From Epiperipatus broadwayi (taxonomy: Eukaryota; Onychophora; Udeonychophora; Euonychophora; Peripatidae): a DNA stretch of 64,000 bases. Each line of letters opens with the position of its first letter. Within the stretch, counting starts at the first letter, position 1. The translations under genes were made by a program, and so were the position numbers. Positions 24,690 to 36,924 of the stretch are shown in pieces. The notes beneath the pieces were generated by a model. The model was not told the origin of the DNA, made no database searches, and saw nothing but the letters and a program-made list of their open reading frames with translations. The stretch spans positions 4,679,800-4,743,799 of the forward strand of contig JAQFVV010000018.1 of assembly GCA_028023455.1 (NCBI GenBank), written 5' to 3'.

Positions 24690-27150
24690 TGTTATTACTG
24701 ATTTTTCTGTTGTTGTTTTTTAATTATTTTTTGGATATATTGATGATTGAGTGTTATTTAGAAAGATAAATTTCTGAGCCCCAGACTAATACAACTGCTT
24801 TATTCCTAAATATTAAAACAAGTACAGTCATTTTGTCTGATCTCATTTTAACTACCTTATATTTTTATATAAAAGTATGTCATATTTTTAATTATTCCTA
24901 ATCTATTTTTGATTATATAATTTTTTTTTTGATTTAACAAAATTTTCTGATTAACAAAATCCTAAATATTATACTCCTCTCTAACATTTAATGAAATACA
25001 ATCAGTGGCACAAAATATGACATAATATTAATAAATCTACTAAAATGCAACTAATAAAACAAAAATAAGATAAAAATAATCTAGTGATTTGTTGCTTTGG
25101 AATTCAAAAAAAAAAAATATGAACTCCCAAGTAAAGTAATTAGAGCCATAATCCATAGACTTTAAATTCCAATGTCCAGAGCTCAACTACTTCATTAAAC
25201 TACTAAAATTTAACACCAATTAGGTGGCTTTATAATATATAAATATTTTATTTTTCACTTCAAGATGTAAAAGATATTAAATACATAGATATTAAATATA
25301 CTCTTTCTTACAAACAACAAATATTTAGTCAAATGCAGATTTATCAAGTATAAACAATAATTCCATTATTAAATGAAAAAATTTAATAATTCTATAAAAA
25401 TATTATATAACATATATGTAATATGGTATTGGAATAAATGTAATATATGACATAATAAGTTTATTATTTAAGAGACAAAAAACAAGTTACCATTTGTATG
25501 ATTATTTTATGTCTTAAAAAACAGTAATTTTATTATTTATAAAGCATTCTAATTGTTAATGAATTGTATATAATAATGTTGAGATTTTAGCATATCTCAC
25601 AAATAAGATATTTATTTTATATAGCGCTATGTTGTATGAACTGTAATCCACAAAGCACATGTGCATTAGCTTAATGGCTAATTATTAATATCATAGCTCA
25701 CAAAGTAATTAACTAAATAAAATTCTTGGTATTATTTGTTATATATGCATGCTTATGCATGTGTGTTTAAGCATGAATACGTTTATTTTTAAAATTAGAT
25801 TGAGTAATTAAACAACAGAATGCTATAATCCAATGATTGTTAATAGTATTTTGCTATGCTTTTGTTGCCTCATTCTAATATTTTAATTTTAGAGCTATGA
25901 CTTTATAAGCACAAAATATGTTTTTAATAACAAAAAAGGCCTCACAATATAGTGATAACAAATCTTTTTACTATTTCCTGAATTTAAAACCAGACTGAGT
26001 AAAACTTTGTTTTTTGGGGGAGGAAGTTAGAACTTTTTTTCAGAAAACTAGTTTATAGGCAAACTCATTAACTATCCAGTAAATGGGTATCAATTGATTG
26101 TTAGCTAGAGGTTAAAAAGAAATACTCAAATTTTCATTATCTTGAAATTAGAAACCTGATGAGTTGATGATTTTTTATTCACTGCTTTTTTATAACAGAT
26201 TTTTGGAAAAATCTTTATCAAATAATACTATTTGAGGTCTGCTTTGGCTTTTTATATTTCAAAGGGTTTTATTGAACTAATATTACATTGAGATTTAATC
26301 TTCACACACATGTTAGTAATAGGATTTATATGAAGATTACATATTGTTGGGAAAAGAAATTACATATATTCATGTATTTTACATATTTACATTTAAAAAA
26401 CAAATGTAATGATTAGTAGTTCTTTTTATCTTCTTAGAATCAAGGGTTTCATGCTGTGTTCTCAGATTATAATGTATTAAGGATAAATGCCTGAATAACT
26501 ATTGTGTGCTAAAATATTTTTCCCACTTGTTAAAACTGACTTTTGTCTTATTCCAGGAGCATAGAGGTATTCCTGTATTTTCTATGATTGATGTTGTATA
26601 TTTAAAAAATCATCTGTTTCATTATAGCATATATAAGAAGAATATGCTTTGTCTTTTTATCTTCCCATTAACAATGAAGATATAATTATCTAATAATTAA
26701 ATAGATAAACATGCCATTCTACACATAACTTAATTTATATTAGACTAACCAAGATTTATTGCCAAATATAAAAGTCTCTTTAGGTGTTCTAAAGTCAAAT
26801 GTTAATAAATGCATGCATTTAAATTAATTTTGTAATATTTTAATCAAATGTTAAATAATATTCAAAGATAAGCATTACCAAATAAAAATATAAAGAGTTT
26901 GAAAATGAATAAATATCCACTATATTCATCATATACAGAATAAAATATAATTTTAAATATGTTTTGGATCATCAAGTCAATGCATCTAAATGGTTATTTA
27001 CTTCCAACCATATGATATTCATTTTTTCTAAATCAGAATACCTTTAAGATAAAAATTAAATATAAAAATTAAATTTAATTTTGCACATATTTAAATCTTC
27101 ATGTATTATTAAATATTGTATATTTTAATCAGTAATATTTTGAAATGAAG
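24690..27150. other. AT-rich stretch; short match to 55.7 kb
   Basis: No gene. At 25605-25665, TTTTATATAGCGCTATGTT, then TGAACTGTAAT and AAAGCACATGTGCA match (on the opposite strand) the sequence beside and at the end of the palindromic element at 55.4-55.76 kb. It may mark another insertion of that family or its preferred flank. Confidence 0.45.
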
Positions 27151-27154
27151 TTTA

Positions 27155-28625
27155 AGTTGTCTATAATTTTTATTCTATGTGTATCAAACATTTCTAGCTG
27201 AAAAATTATTTTACTGGGATTTGTATGGGTTAACTCACCAAGACTTTTCTAAAGATGAGGAAAAACCCTTGATTGGAATTTCTAGATTTGCAGGGCTCAC
27301 CAAAAGATTAAAACTAGAACCTAATTTGGTAGACCTTCTGCTTAAGGTCAGCCTCAGAGTCCTATCCACCAGAGTGTTCTTGAGTTGCAGGTGGAGAATT
27401 AGGATTGATACAATATTCCCACTGTGCAACAAATCTGAAGAATCAATTTCCCATATCCTACATTTTTGTGAGATGTGGAATTTCTATACATAACTGGTTC
27501 CTGATGCAGATCTCAGATAAAGACATTGCTTGTATAGACATACCCAGAGTGATCAAGAAAAGGGAATTTGGTCTGATCATACTTGCAACACAAGTGAACT
27601 TTTCCATCTAGTCATCCAGAAACATAATAACATTTCAAGGTGGAACTGAGGATACAGTAGACAAAATATTTATTAAAAAAATAAAAGAAGCTAGAGAGAA
27701 GAATAAGAAGACTTGCCAACAATGGATGGCTGATCAGATCTGGTCCTGAGTAAAACTCCCAGGAACATTTATTATTGATTGAATGAACTGTAATGGATAA
27801 AGTAGGTAATTATTCTCCAGAAAAGGTCTATGTTAGTTACTAATTTAAAATATAACTTAATCCTTTAATTTACAATGTATTGTTACTTTGGTATCCAGAT
27901 CTGCAGATGAATGGAGTGAAGTTACTGCACATCTGGATGGGTGGTGAGAGCTATGTTTAATCTTCTTCAGGGAAAAAATTTATATATATATTAGAAACTA
28001 TGCAATCAAACATTTATGTAGTTATTCCTTAGTCAGAGTGTTGGGATATTTATTAGTCATTGTGAATTTCTATCCTCTGAGTAGAATATTTTGCTTATTG
28101 GGCAATCCAGGTCTGCAGAATAATGGAGTGAAGTCACTGAAGTCCTGTATGAATGAAGAATAGTTTTATAATCCTTATAAATATTAAAATTATATTGTGT
28201 TATGTTTTTGAAATTGTTCAAATAGATTTATTTAATGTACATTTGAAGTAACATCTTTTGTGATCTGGATGTGCAGGTGATGAAGTGAAGTTCTTGCAGG
28301 TCTGAACATATATTACATTATTATAATAATCAGTTCATTTATATTTCAACTTTCCAATTGTAATGTATTTATGATGTGGCCATGTAATTTATTGAATTTT
28401 TAATCTGTAAAAAATTATTTAATAATTTTGTAACTTGAATGGTGGTTTGTTGGAGGGGGGGCATCTCTGGGAAGATGAGTGAAGTCTTTATGAGATATCT
28501 CATCTGGTTGGGGATCTTCCACATGCACTGACTATGCTATTGTCCTTTGCTTATGTTAATATTATATTGTAAATTTTGACTTTGGCCTCATGGCACTTGG
28601 CGATGAGGCACAAATAAACTTATTT
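27155..28625 (+). pseudogene. 3' end of a Tx1/L1-like LINE ORF2
   Basis: The 27179-27493 frame contains LVDLLLKVSLRVLSTRVFLS and then FPLCNKSEESISHILHFCEM. The C..C...E...H.L..C pattern is the C-terminal zinc-binding motif that follows the RT in L1/Tx1-type ORF2 (CPLC...EE...H.L..C). The same block is at ~50.48-50.62 kb in the larger LINE (FDFLLKLNLNALSTKHFLRF; CGLCYRKEETQDHFLHSC), which supports homology, though the two are clearly different families. In-frame remnants continue to ~27760. The 3' untranslated part runs to ~28625 and ends near GAGGCACAAATAAACTTATT, which has an AATAAA signal. The copy is 5'-truncated, as is usual for LINE insertions. Confidence 0.7.
27890..28510 (+). repeat. 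Repeated module in the LINE 3' region
   Basis: Four diverged copies of a ~45-bp module occur at about 27895, 28105, 28262 and 28465. They share TCTGGATGTGCAG-like, then ATGGAGTGAAGT-like, then GCAGGTCTG- or CACATCTGG-like words: GATCTGCAGATGAATGGAGT, GGTCTGCAGAATAATGGAGT, GATCTGGATGTGCAGGTGAT and TCTGGGAAGATGAGTGAAGT. Spacing is ~160-210 bp. Repeated 3'UTR modules occur in some LINEs; the function is unknown. Confidence 0.55.
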
Positions 28626-28879
28626 TGGAACAACATTTCTAAATATTTTATACACTCTTGATTAAAGTACTCAATGATTAATTTAAAATTAATGATATTG
28701 TATTTATGTCTAGCTTAATTTTTGAATTTATCCCCAGCATTTCTCCAAAAATCAAGCCTTAATACAGTTTGAGACTACAAGAATAAATGTAGCCATTTTA
28801 TTTTTTAGGCTTTATAATAATGAAAATGAGTTAATATATTTATATCTGACAGCTCACAGAAGTTGGTTCGCATTCATAC

Positions 28880-28881
<2 letters not shown>

Positions 28882-28922
<41 letters not shown>

Positions 28923-28947
28923 AATGAGATACCAAAGATATATATAA

Positions 28948-28985
<38 letters not shown>

Positions 28986-28990
28986 TTGGT
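28882..28990. repeat. (AT)n tracts with palindromic ends
   Basis: Two (AT)n runs (about 28882-28918 and 28950-28981) surround GTATGAATGAGATACCAAAG. ACCAAAGATATAT and ATATATCTTTGGT form the outer ends of a hairpin around the second run. Confidence 0.85.
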
Positions 28991-28994
28991 AATA

Positions 28995-29485
28995 AGTTTA
29001 TGTGATTATTTGGCTTTTACTTATTATTTACAAAAGATTATTATAAAAATAAGATTCTATTTCTTATCTTCATGTAATTAATTATAAGTTAAAATTAGTA
29101 ATGATATGCTTATATGTGACAATTTTTATATTCATCTTTGTTTCAGAATTTGTGAGAAAACCAATCCTTAATAAAATCAAATAAGTGGTAAACATTTTGT
29201 TTTTGGTTTTATAATAATAAAAGTGTGAATATGAGCTCACAGAAATTGGTCTGATGATTAACACTTATAATTGCTAAAGTATTAAATTAAAAGTGTCCCA
29301 ATTTTTAGCTTAACATGAGTCAGACAAATCTTATTCTTATTACTAGATAACATAGTTTATCTTTACTACTAGCTTTAATTGTTTACTTTTTTAATTATAT
29401 TTTAGGTGAAATTTTTTTATCTAAATTATTATTTCAATATCTACATCTATAAATTCATAAAAATCGTTCAACATTTTCAACCATT
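28995..29485. other. AT-rich stretch without recognisable genes
   Basis: Contains only background. AACAATTGTGAGCTCACAGA-like words near 28855 and 29235 (AGCTCACAGAARTTGGTY, a 380-bp direct repeat) suggest a local duplication around the (AT)n hairpin. Confidence 0.45.
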
Positions 29486-29489
29486 ATCA

Positions 29490-31640
29490 ATATTATGCAG
29501 GATAAAGGAAGTTCAATTCATCTTTTCTAATCTCTAGCCTCTCTTCTCCACATCACCTACACACTCTTCTTATTTTATCCATCTATTTCAGAGGGGGTCT
29601 TTTTTTAGTTCTTTTATAATCTCTTGGAATCCAGTTTAAAATTTCAACTGCCAATATGTTCAGCCCAACTCCATTTCAATCTCTTAATTATTTTAATGAT
29701 GTCAATAACACCTGTTTGTTCTTTATATCATGTATTTCGTTTTTGATCTCTTCTTTTTTTACCTTTAACATGCATCTCTCCATACCTCTTTAAATAGTCT
29801 GAAGTCTTTGTATTGCTTTTTTGTTAAGTGCCCAAGCATCAGATTCATAAGTAAGAACTGATTAAACATATTTATTAAAAAACCTTCCTTTACAAACACA
29901 GGTATATTTCCTTTTAATATTAAATATCTAATAAAAATTAAATTTTATGATTAATTTTATCCATTATCTTCCCATGTGTTGTAATTATATGACCAAGTTA
30001 TTTGTGATATTTAACTTTTAATTCATCATTATTAATCTTTATTTTCATCTTTTGAGAAAATCCATTGAACATTACTTTCAAATTTTTAAATATAGGGAAT
30101 TTGAACTCAGACTTTCAAGAAATCTTCAACTATTTACAGTATCTCATACCACTGATACCCATGACCACACACATCATTAGTTGGTCCAGTTTATCATCTC
30201 CCACACATATATATAATCAGTGCTCAGTTTATATTAAGATAGCAAATCTTTATACTTTAATGGACAGGCTTCAATATACTTCAACCTCCAACTCTTCAGC
30301 CATCCATACCATTGAAAATCTGATAATAGAATGCTCAAATCCAATCAGCATGGCATCAGCATAGGATTTGGTCATTCTATCATCAGATTTTCAATGGTAT
30401 GGATGGCTGAAGAGTTGGAGGTTGGAGTAGACTGAAGCCTGTTTATTAAAGTATAAAGATTTGCTATCTTAATATAAATTGAGCACTGATTATATATGTA
30501 TGTGGGAGATGATAATCTGGACCAAATGATGAATGCTGGTTCAGTGTGAAATATGTATATTGGTGATTATTTATCTTTTCTATGTGTGTGTGGTCATGTA
30601 TATTAGTAGTATGAGATAGTGTGGATAGTTGAAGGTTGCCTGAAAGTCCGAGTTCAAATCCCTGAAGTTCCAGGTATAAGAGAATCCATATTTCAAATTT
30701 TAGTTTTTTTAATGTTTTCTTTTAGTTCTACTTTTTTACTTTCATTCTGATAACTTTTGCAACATTTCCTTCAGCTCTGAAGTATTATTTGCAAAAATAA
30801 CTGCATCATTTTCAAAATGACTTAAATAATCTCCATTTACTTTTATTCCTTTAGTTTTTTATTTTAATCCACAAAATACTTCTTGCAGTACTGCTATAAA
30901 AGGTTTTGGAGATATAAAGTCACCTGTTGTACATTCTTCTTAATGTTAATATTCCTAGTATCATTATGTAATCTAATTGTTGCTATTGCATTTTTATAAA
31001 TATTCTTCAAAACATAACAATATTCTGGGTTTATACCTTGTTGATCTAATGCTTTAATCGTTGAAGAAATGCTTATAAAATCAAATGTCTTTTCATAATT
31101 TACAAATTCAAAGAATAATGACAACTTATATTTTTTGGTTTTTTTCTATAGCTTCTCTCAATATTTGAATATGATCCAGTGTATTAAACCCACTTTTAAA
31201 TCCAGCTTGGTCAGTTGAAATCCAAAGTTTTCTGTATCTTGGTAAAAATTTTGTATAAAACTGATAAAAGACTAATAGGCTTGTAATTTCTAATATTTTC
31301 TTTATCATCTTTTTAAATATTGATATTAATACTGTATTTGTCATTTAGACATTTGGTATATAACTTTGACAAAAAAAAATTATTTCTTCACCTGCTCCTT
31401 TTAAAATTTCGATTATAATTTCATTGTTACCTGGAGTTTTTCCCTTCTTCATAAATTTAATTACATATCTCATGTCTTTATTTTAAAATCCTGGGCAATT
31501 CAGAAAATATAGAAGTTGTAGGGGGTATTTTTCCTGGTTTGTTACTACCATATAATTTTTTATAGAAGTCTTCTTTACATTTCATGCTGTTATCTCTCTT
31601 TTTAGTAATATATTAAATTAATATGTATATAATTCATTAC
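29490..31640 (-). pseudogene. RTE-type retrotransposon, interrupted copy
   Basis: Minus strand. From upstream: an EV.R....KG linker near 31450; QAGFKSGFNTLDHIQILREA at 31126-31344 (RT domain 2); then FFEFVNYEKTFDFISISSTI, continuing KALDQQGINPEYC, at 30894-31124 (motif A region, with the catalytic-type Asp replaced by Asn in NYEK); and a degraded DD box near 30800-30820 (FEND where FADD is expected). The C-terminal part, including a LKW...ARRD.RW-like block in the intact relatives, lies at 29500-29750. It is collinear with the 60.4-62.7-kb copy along its length. A foldback element (30088-30692) is inserted just after the DD-box region. Multiple stops and frameshifts; dead. Confidence 0.8.
30088..30692. 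mobile_element. Foldback element 1: tRNA-like ends, inverted monomers
   Basis: Left arm (from GGAATTTGAACTCAGACTTTC, ~30098) and right arm (ending AAAGTCCGAGTTCAAATCCC, ~30672) are inverted copies meeting at ~30361 with almost no spacer. The left arm lacks ~50 bp present in the right (AGATAAATAATCACC region). Landmarks shared with the other copies are CATCCATACCATTGAAAATC, TGGTCCAG..TATCATCTCCCAC and AGATAGCAAATCTTTATACT. The collinear RTE copy at 61 kb has no insert here, and TTTCAAATTTT occurs at both junctions (about 30077-30087 and 30694-30704), an apparent ~11-bp target-site duplication. The short ORF across the left arm looks incidental. Confidence 0.8.
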
Positions 31641-31644
31641 AGAA

Positions 31645-33780
31645 GAACCTTGATTATTGTGAGGATTCAGAGAAGATTATATTTTAAATTCATGCAAATA
31701 TAAAATATTTATGCTTGACTTCTAACTATTACATTACATAAAGTATTAATCTAAGAACAATCTGACTTTTAGCTTAGCATAGATCTGAAAAATACTATTG
31801 TTATTATTACATCCCATGTTTTCACTTTGCAATTCCAGATTTATTTGTTGTCTTGATGACATCATAGCTGAAAATATTACATAAAAATTCCTGTTATATT
31901 TCAATGTTTATATATAACTATTTTCTTTTTTATTGAATAATATATATATATTTTTTTACTAAAATAAGTATGACTGAAATAAATAAAATTGTATAGTGTT
32001 TAGTTGCTTTTTTAAATAGTTATATATTTGTTGTCGTCTTTTGTCTAGCCAAAAAGAACTTATTTTTCTTATTAACCCTATATAACAAAAATTGATGAGT
32101 TACATTCTTAATGATATGTCTCAAAATAAAAGAAATAAGTAATTCGCTATGAATTTAAACATATGTTTTGCAATATCAAATTGTCTATAAAATTTTCTGC
32201 AATATAATTTAAATCATGACATGAGGTTTAAAATCATCGCATTAAATTAATAATATAAATAATTTGCTAAAATTATTTTAACTGTAAAAATATATATATA
32301 ATTTACTTTTTCTCATTTATTTACCCAATTTCCTTTTTCTAATTATTCTCATTTGTTATAATTATTGACAATTTAACACATTCTGTAAATTCATTACTTT
32401 TTCTTTCAATTCTGCTTTTTTTTTTTCAATACAAAAATAAAATAATTCAAAATAGAATGATGAAAAATTGAATAAGGTTTATTTATTTGATTAAAACTAA
32501 ATAATGGTATATTCCTTTCTTATTTAAAATCTGCTTTTACAAATCTTTATTTATTTCATTCTGTAGATAAATTCATTTCTAATGATCTTAATATTTTCAT
32601 ATTTTATCTATTTTTTCTATATATAATCAAAACGAAATATCAATTATATAGTGGCTGTTATAACTGTTTTCTATTTTATTTTATTAAATATGTTTCTATA
32701 ATGGTTCAATAACTCGATATGTATTTTACACAACAAAAAGTGGCTATATATAAATGTGTTGAATTTCATTTCTAATAATTTCTACATTTGTTTCTTTATT
32801 CGTCTATATTAAACAATGTCATAATTATAAAATTGAAAATTGTTGAATTGATTGCATTACTGATGAAACTGGTTTAGGAAAAATGTGAAATCCTCCAGAA
32901 AAGTTTTTTATTGTTTTTAATCCAATTGATTATCAATTCTTTTTTTGTAAACACTATTTCTTCTTAAAATCTGTTTAAATTTATGAATCATGATTTACTT
33001 TGGACAGCATTTAAATAATCTGTATGCTAGTCATGTTGCAATCTTGCAGTAAATACTTCCAAATGACTACTAAAGACTACATATACAGTTTTCATTATTA
33101 TTAATAGATGGTTCAAAAGTTACTATTTTTATTATTGCTTGAGGATGCTAATCAGAATGGTACTGCTTGTACTATTCTTCTACTTAGTAATAATTGTTAG
33201 TTCGGTCTGCTTTTCTGCTGGATCACAGTATGTTTATAGAAATAATTAATTTATATTTTAGTTTTCATTTTGGTAATAAATATCAGGTCTAATCAAGCAA
33301 TAAAAAAATGTTCTGCAAATAATTTCTTTTATAAAACAATGATGTATTTTATGCAGTGCTTGGAAAGAAGAAAAATTAGTATTATTTTTGATTGAAAGCT
33401 CATTTTTGCAGTACAAATATACTTTTGTTTATTTCACTGATATATTAATAAAAAACGGTTTTTTAAGAATTCAAACAATCTAAATAGCAGTAAACTAATG
33501 TTCAAACATAAGATTTTTTGGTTGTAGTTCTTAGAAATTAAAAATGGAATAAATTTTACAATTATTTTGTTTTTTAAAAAAATAAATTTACTAATATTTA
33601 AAACATTAGTTATTGTAGAAAATGATTTAAAACTTTTTAGACTAAAGACTGTATATATACAAATTTATTACTAACATTTTAGTGCATCGTAATTATATTT
33701 AATTTATAGAGAAAAATTCAAGTTGTAGAACTCAATTTACATAAAATGGCTGCACTCATCCACATTTTATTCATCAAAAA
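31645..33780. other. AT-rich stretch without recognisable genes
   Basis: No coding, RNA or repeat feature was recognised beyond T/A-rich runs. Confidence 0.5.
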
Positions 33781-33785
33781 GAAAT

Positions 33786-34940
33786 GATTGTTAAGGTATA
33801 AACAGTGAGGATTGCCAATTCCTCTACAAGCTTTATGATAAATGCTTAGCCAGAGCCATGGACTCAAAGGATCTCTGGGCAGGGACTCCTCACCAGATAT
33901 TTTAAGCCATGGCTCTGGCTTTAGCATTCCTCAGAGAGGTGTTAGGGTAGGTTCAGACTCCTAGATCTAAAAATACCAAGCCTAAAGCTAAGGTCACTGT
34001 AGCTAGAAGTTGATCTATGACTGCATATCTGATATTTATAGTCATCTGCCACAAGTCTTATGCAATCCTATGTTACCATACTCAAATATATAGTATGGGG
34101 TGATAGATCTATCAGCCATACCATATAGCTATTTGAGTCGATAGCTAAGTATGAAAATTGCATATAGACTGTCTGGCAGAGACTATCAAATAGTCAAAAT
34201 AAGAGTGATAGATCAATTCATAGATCACAGTGACTTAGCTCTTGAGTTTGTATTTTTAGATCAGTGAGGACTGCCAATTTCTCTGACAAGCTTTCTGAGA
34301 AGTGCTTAAGCCATGAGACCATGGTCAGGGGTTTGGGGAGGGGTTCCTGACAGAGATATTTTAAGTGCTGGCTCTGGCTAAGCATTTATCATAAAGCTTG
34401 TAGAGGAATTGGCAATCCTCACTGTTTATAACTTACAAGCTTAAGAGATAGGGTCATGTGATCTATGAATTGATCTATGACTTTTATTTTGACTATTTAT
34501 AGTCTCTGACAAAAGTCTTATGCAATTTTATATTGCTATGACTACTAATATATGGTATGGCTGAAGATCTATCAGTCCCATATAGCTATTTGAGTTGGAT
34601 AGCTGGGTTTGAAGACATGTAGATGTCTGAAAATTTCAGATTTTCCACTCAATAGATAACTTTTAGCTAAGTGCTTAGCTTTGGGTTGGTATTTTTAGAT
34701 CTAGTGTCTGAATCTACCCTGACACCTCACTGAGGAGTGCCAAAGCATGAAACCATGGTCAGGGGTTTGGGGAGGGGTTCCTGACTGAGATATTTTAAGT
34801 GCTGGCTCTGGCTAAGCATTTATCATAAAGCTTGTAGAGGAATTGGAAATCCTCACTGTTTATAATTTACAAGCTTAAGAGATAGGGTCATGTGATCTAT
34901 GAATTGATCTATGACTCTTATTTTGACGATTGTTAAGGTA
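33786..34940. mobile_element. 1.13-kb compound inverted element with 13-bp flanking repeats
   Basis: GATTGTTAAGGTA occurs at 33786-33798 and 34928-34940, exactly bounding the block. Inside, CAGTGAGGATTGCCAATTCC, through AAGCTTTATGATAAATGCTT to AGCCAGAGCC (33805-33860), recurs inverted at 34371-34428 and 34801-34858. A second unit (ATTTTTAGATC, CTGAATCTACCCTGACACCT and the GAGGAGTGC region at 34700-34745) is inverted relative to 33915-33985. CATGGTCAGGGGTTTGGGGA occurs directly at ~34320 and ~34751. Hence the element is itself built of nested inverted and direct copies. No ORF. The direct repeats look like a TSD; the class is unknown. Confidence 0.7.
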
Positions 34941-34984
34941 ATTGTTTATTTTTCAGGGAATTTTGTATTATTTTAAGTATGTTT

Positions 34985-35930
34985 ATATTTAGTAAGCATA
35001 ATATATATAAGCCTGTGTTTGTCAATTATTTCATAATAGAGATGTCTGCCCATTCCTTGTATATGTATTAAATGGATTATGTCCTATACAAGAGGGGTCA
35101 GATTGACCTTAGGTCAACATGGATGTGACAAGAATCTTGGCCTCAGGGTGGCCTTTGAGCATTCCATCATCAGATTTTCAATTGTATGGATGGTTGAAGA
35201 GTTAGAGTGTGGTGTAGATTGAAGCCTATCCATTAAATTATGAGTATTGTCTATCTTAATATATATCTGAGCATTTATAGCATGTATGTGAAGAGATGGT
35301 AATCTGGACCAACTGATGATTGCTGGTTTAGCATGAAATACATATATTGGTGATTATTTATCTTGTGTTCAAGTGTATCAGGATTATGAGATAGAATGGT
35401 GGGTTGTGTGAAAGTATGTGCTCATATACCCTATATATTACATATATAGAAACCAGTGTGTACAAGCCTGGGTATGTCAGTTATTACATAGTAGAGATGT
35501 CTGCCCATCCCATGTATATGTATTAAATGGATTATGTCCTGTACATGAGAGGTCAGATTGACCTTACAATATGGGTGTGACAAGAATCTAGGCCTCAGGG
35601 TGGCCTTTGAGCATTCCATCATCAGATTTTCAGTTGGATGGACGGTTGAAAAGTTGGAGTGTGTAGTAGATTGAAGCCTATTCATTAAAGTATGAGTATT
35701 GGCTATCTTAATATATATCTGAGCACTTATAGCATACATGTATAGAGATGGTAATCTGGACCAAATGATGATTGCTGATTATTTACCTTTTCAACATATG
35801 TGTTCAAGTGTATCAGTATTATGAGATAGAGTGGTGGGTTGTGTGAAAGTCTGTGCTCATATACCTTATATATTGCATATATAGACACAGGTTTATTTAA
35901 GTCTGTGTGTGTCAGTTACAGCATGGGTTG
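34985..35930 (+). mobile_element. Foldback family copy 2: head-to-tail tandem
   Basis: Two ~465-bp monomers lie in the same orientation: GAGATGTCTGCCCATTCC at ~35038 and GAGATGTCTGCCCATCCC at ~35491. Each is followed by AATGGATTATGTCC, GTCAGATTGACCTTA, GCCTCAGGGTGGCCTTTGAG, CATTCCATCATCAGATTTTC, TGGTAATCTGGACCAA and AGATAG. A third partial start follows at ~35890. Unlike the other loci, these monomers are tandem rather than inverted, and the tRNA-like B box at the end is lost (TGTGCTCATATACC in its place). They show the longest version of the monomer. Confidence 0.8.
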
Positions 35931-36039
35931 TGAAAAATTCCACACAGTACCATGTTGCATATATATATATTGTGTGTGTGTACATCACAAAACAAAGGTA
36001 AAATTAAAGGAAGAATAATAACTAAGATATAAAGCAGTA

Positions 36040-36920
36040 AAATTCAAAAAAGGGGCGCGGGGAGGGGGGGTATATTTTTCAAATGAAATTTATTTTTATA
36101 ATATGCATTTTCTTTTCTTATATTTTTATCAGTAATCTCTATATTTTTTGTAATAATTTTTGAGAGAGAATGATATTTTCTTTTTTCTAAAATTTATCTA
36201 ATTACTTAAGAAATTGTTGAAAGTTAACTGATAATGTAATAGAAAAATATAGTTAAGTAAAAATAAAAGTTTGTTTTTTTTTTTTTGATAAACAAAATTG
36301 GCAAATGACAATTCTCAAATGCACATATGTTAGCAGAAAATATTCCCAAGGTGAGAAATTTGTTTAAACAAATCATTAAATATTCCAGAAACAAACTGGA
36401 CAATAAAATAAACTTTTATTGATATATTTCTAGCAAGTTTTTTATTACTTAAGTAATTATAATTCATAAAGAATTTAATCATGGAATTAGACTATCATTA
36501 ATATTTACAATTTAAGTTATAGTAATATATATTTTATTGTTTTGGAAATATAATCATTTAGTATTGACATTCGTCAAGAAAAGAGGTTTATAATTGATAA
36601 TAAAAGAAATATTTGATTTAAAATTAATTTTATTGTCATTTGTTTTTATTTACATAATGTGTTAGATGCATGCCGTGCTGGTTGTAAAATCTCTATTGAT
36701 TGTGAGCAAATTAAGTTAATTTCCACCAGCTAAACTGAAATGAGGATGTTAAGAAAATAGTATCTAATATATCATAAATTATTTATTTTTTATCAAAAAA
36801 AAGTGCTGAATTCTAGTCTTTATAATTAGCCAGTAAAATGTTTTCATCCATTCAACTATAAAAATCAATCACTTGATTTAGGGTTCAATATATATTTGAC
36901 GTCTTAAAAAAAACTTAAAT
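36040..36920. repeat. Diverged duplicate of 45.6-46.96 kb
   Basis: Shared landmarks in order: ACAGTAAAAT/GCAGTAAAAT, TTTTGTAAT..TTTTTGAGAG, TATCTAATTRCTTAAG, TTGGTAAACAGAATTGTCAA versus TTTGATAAACAAAATTGGCAA, ATGACAA, and CACATATRTTAGCA. Identity is moderate with indels. The second copy carries extra sequence. It may be the non-coding part of one element family or an old segmental duplication. A C/G-rich patch (GGGGCGCGGGGAGGGGGGGG) sits at the left edge. Confidence 0.6.
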
Positions 36921-36924
36921 AAAG

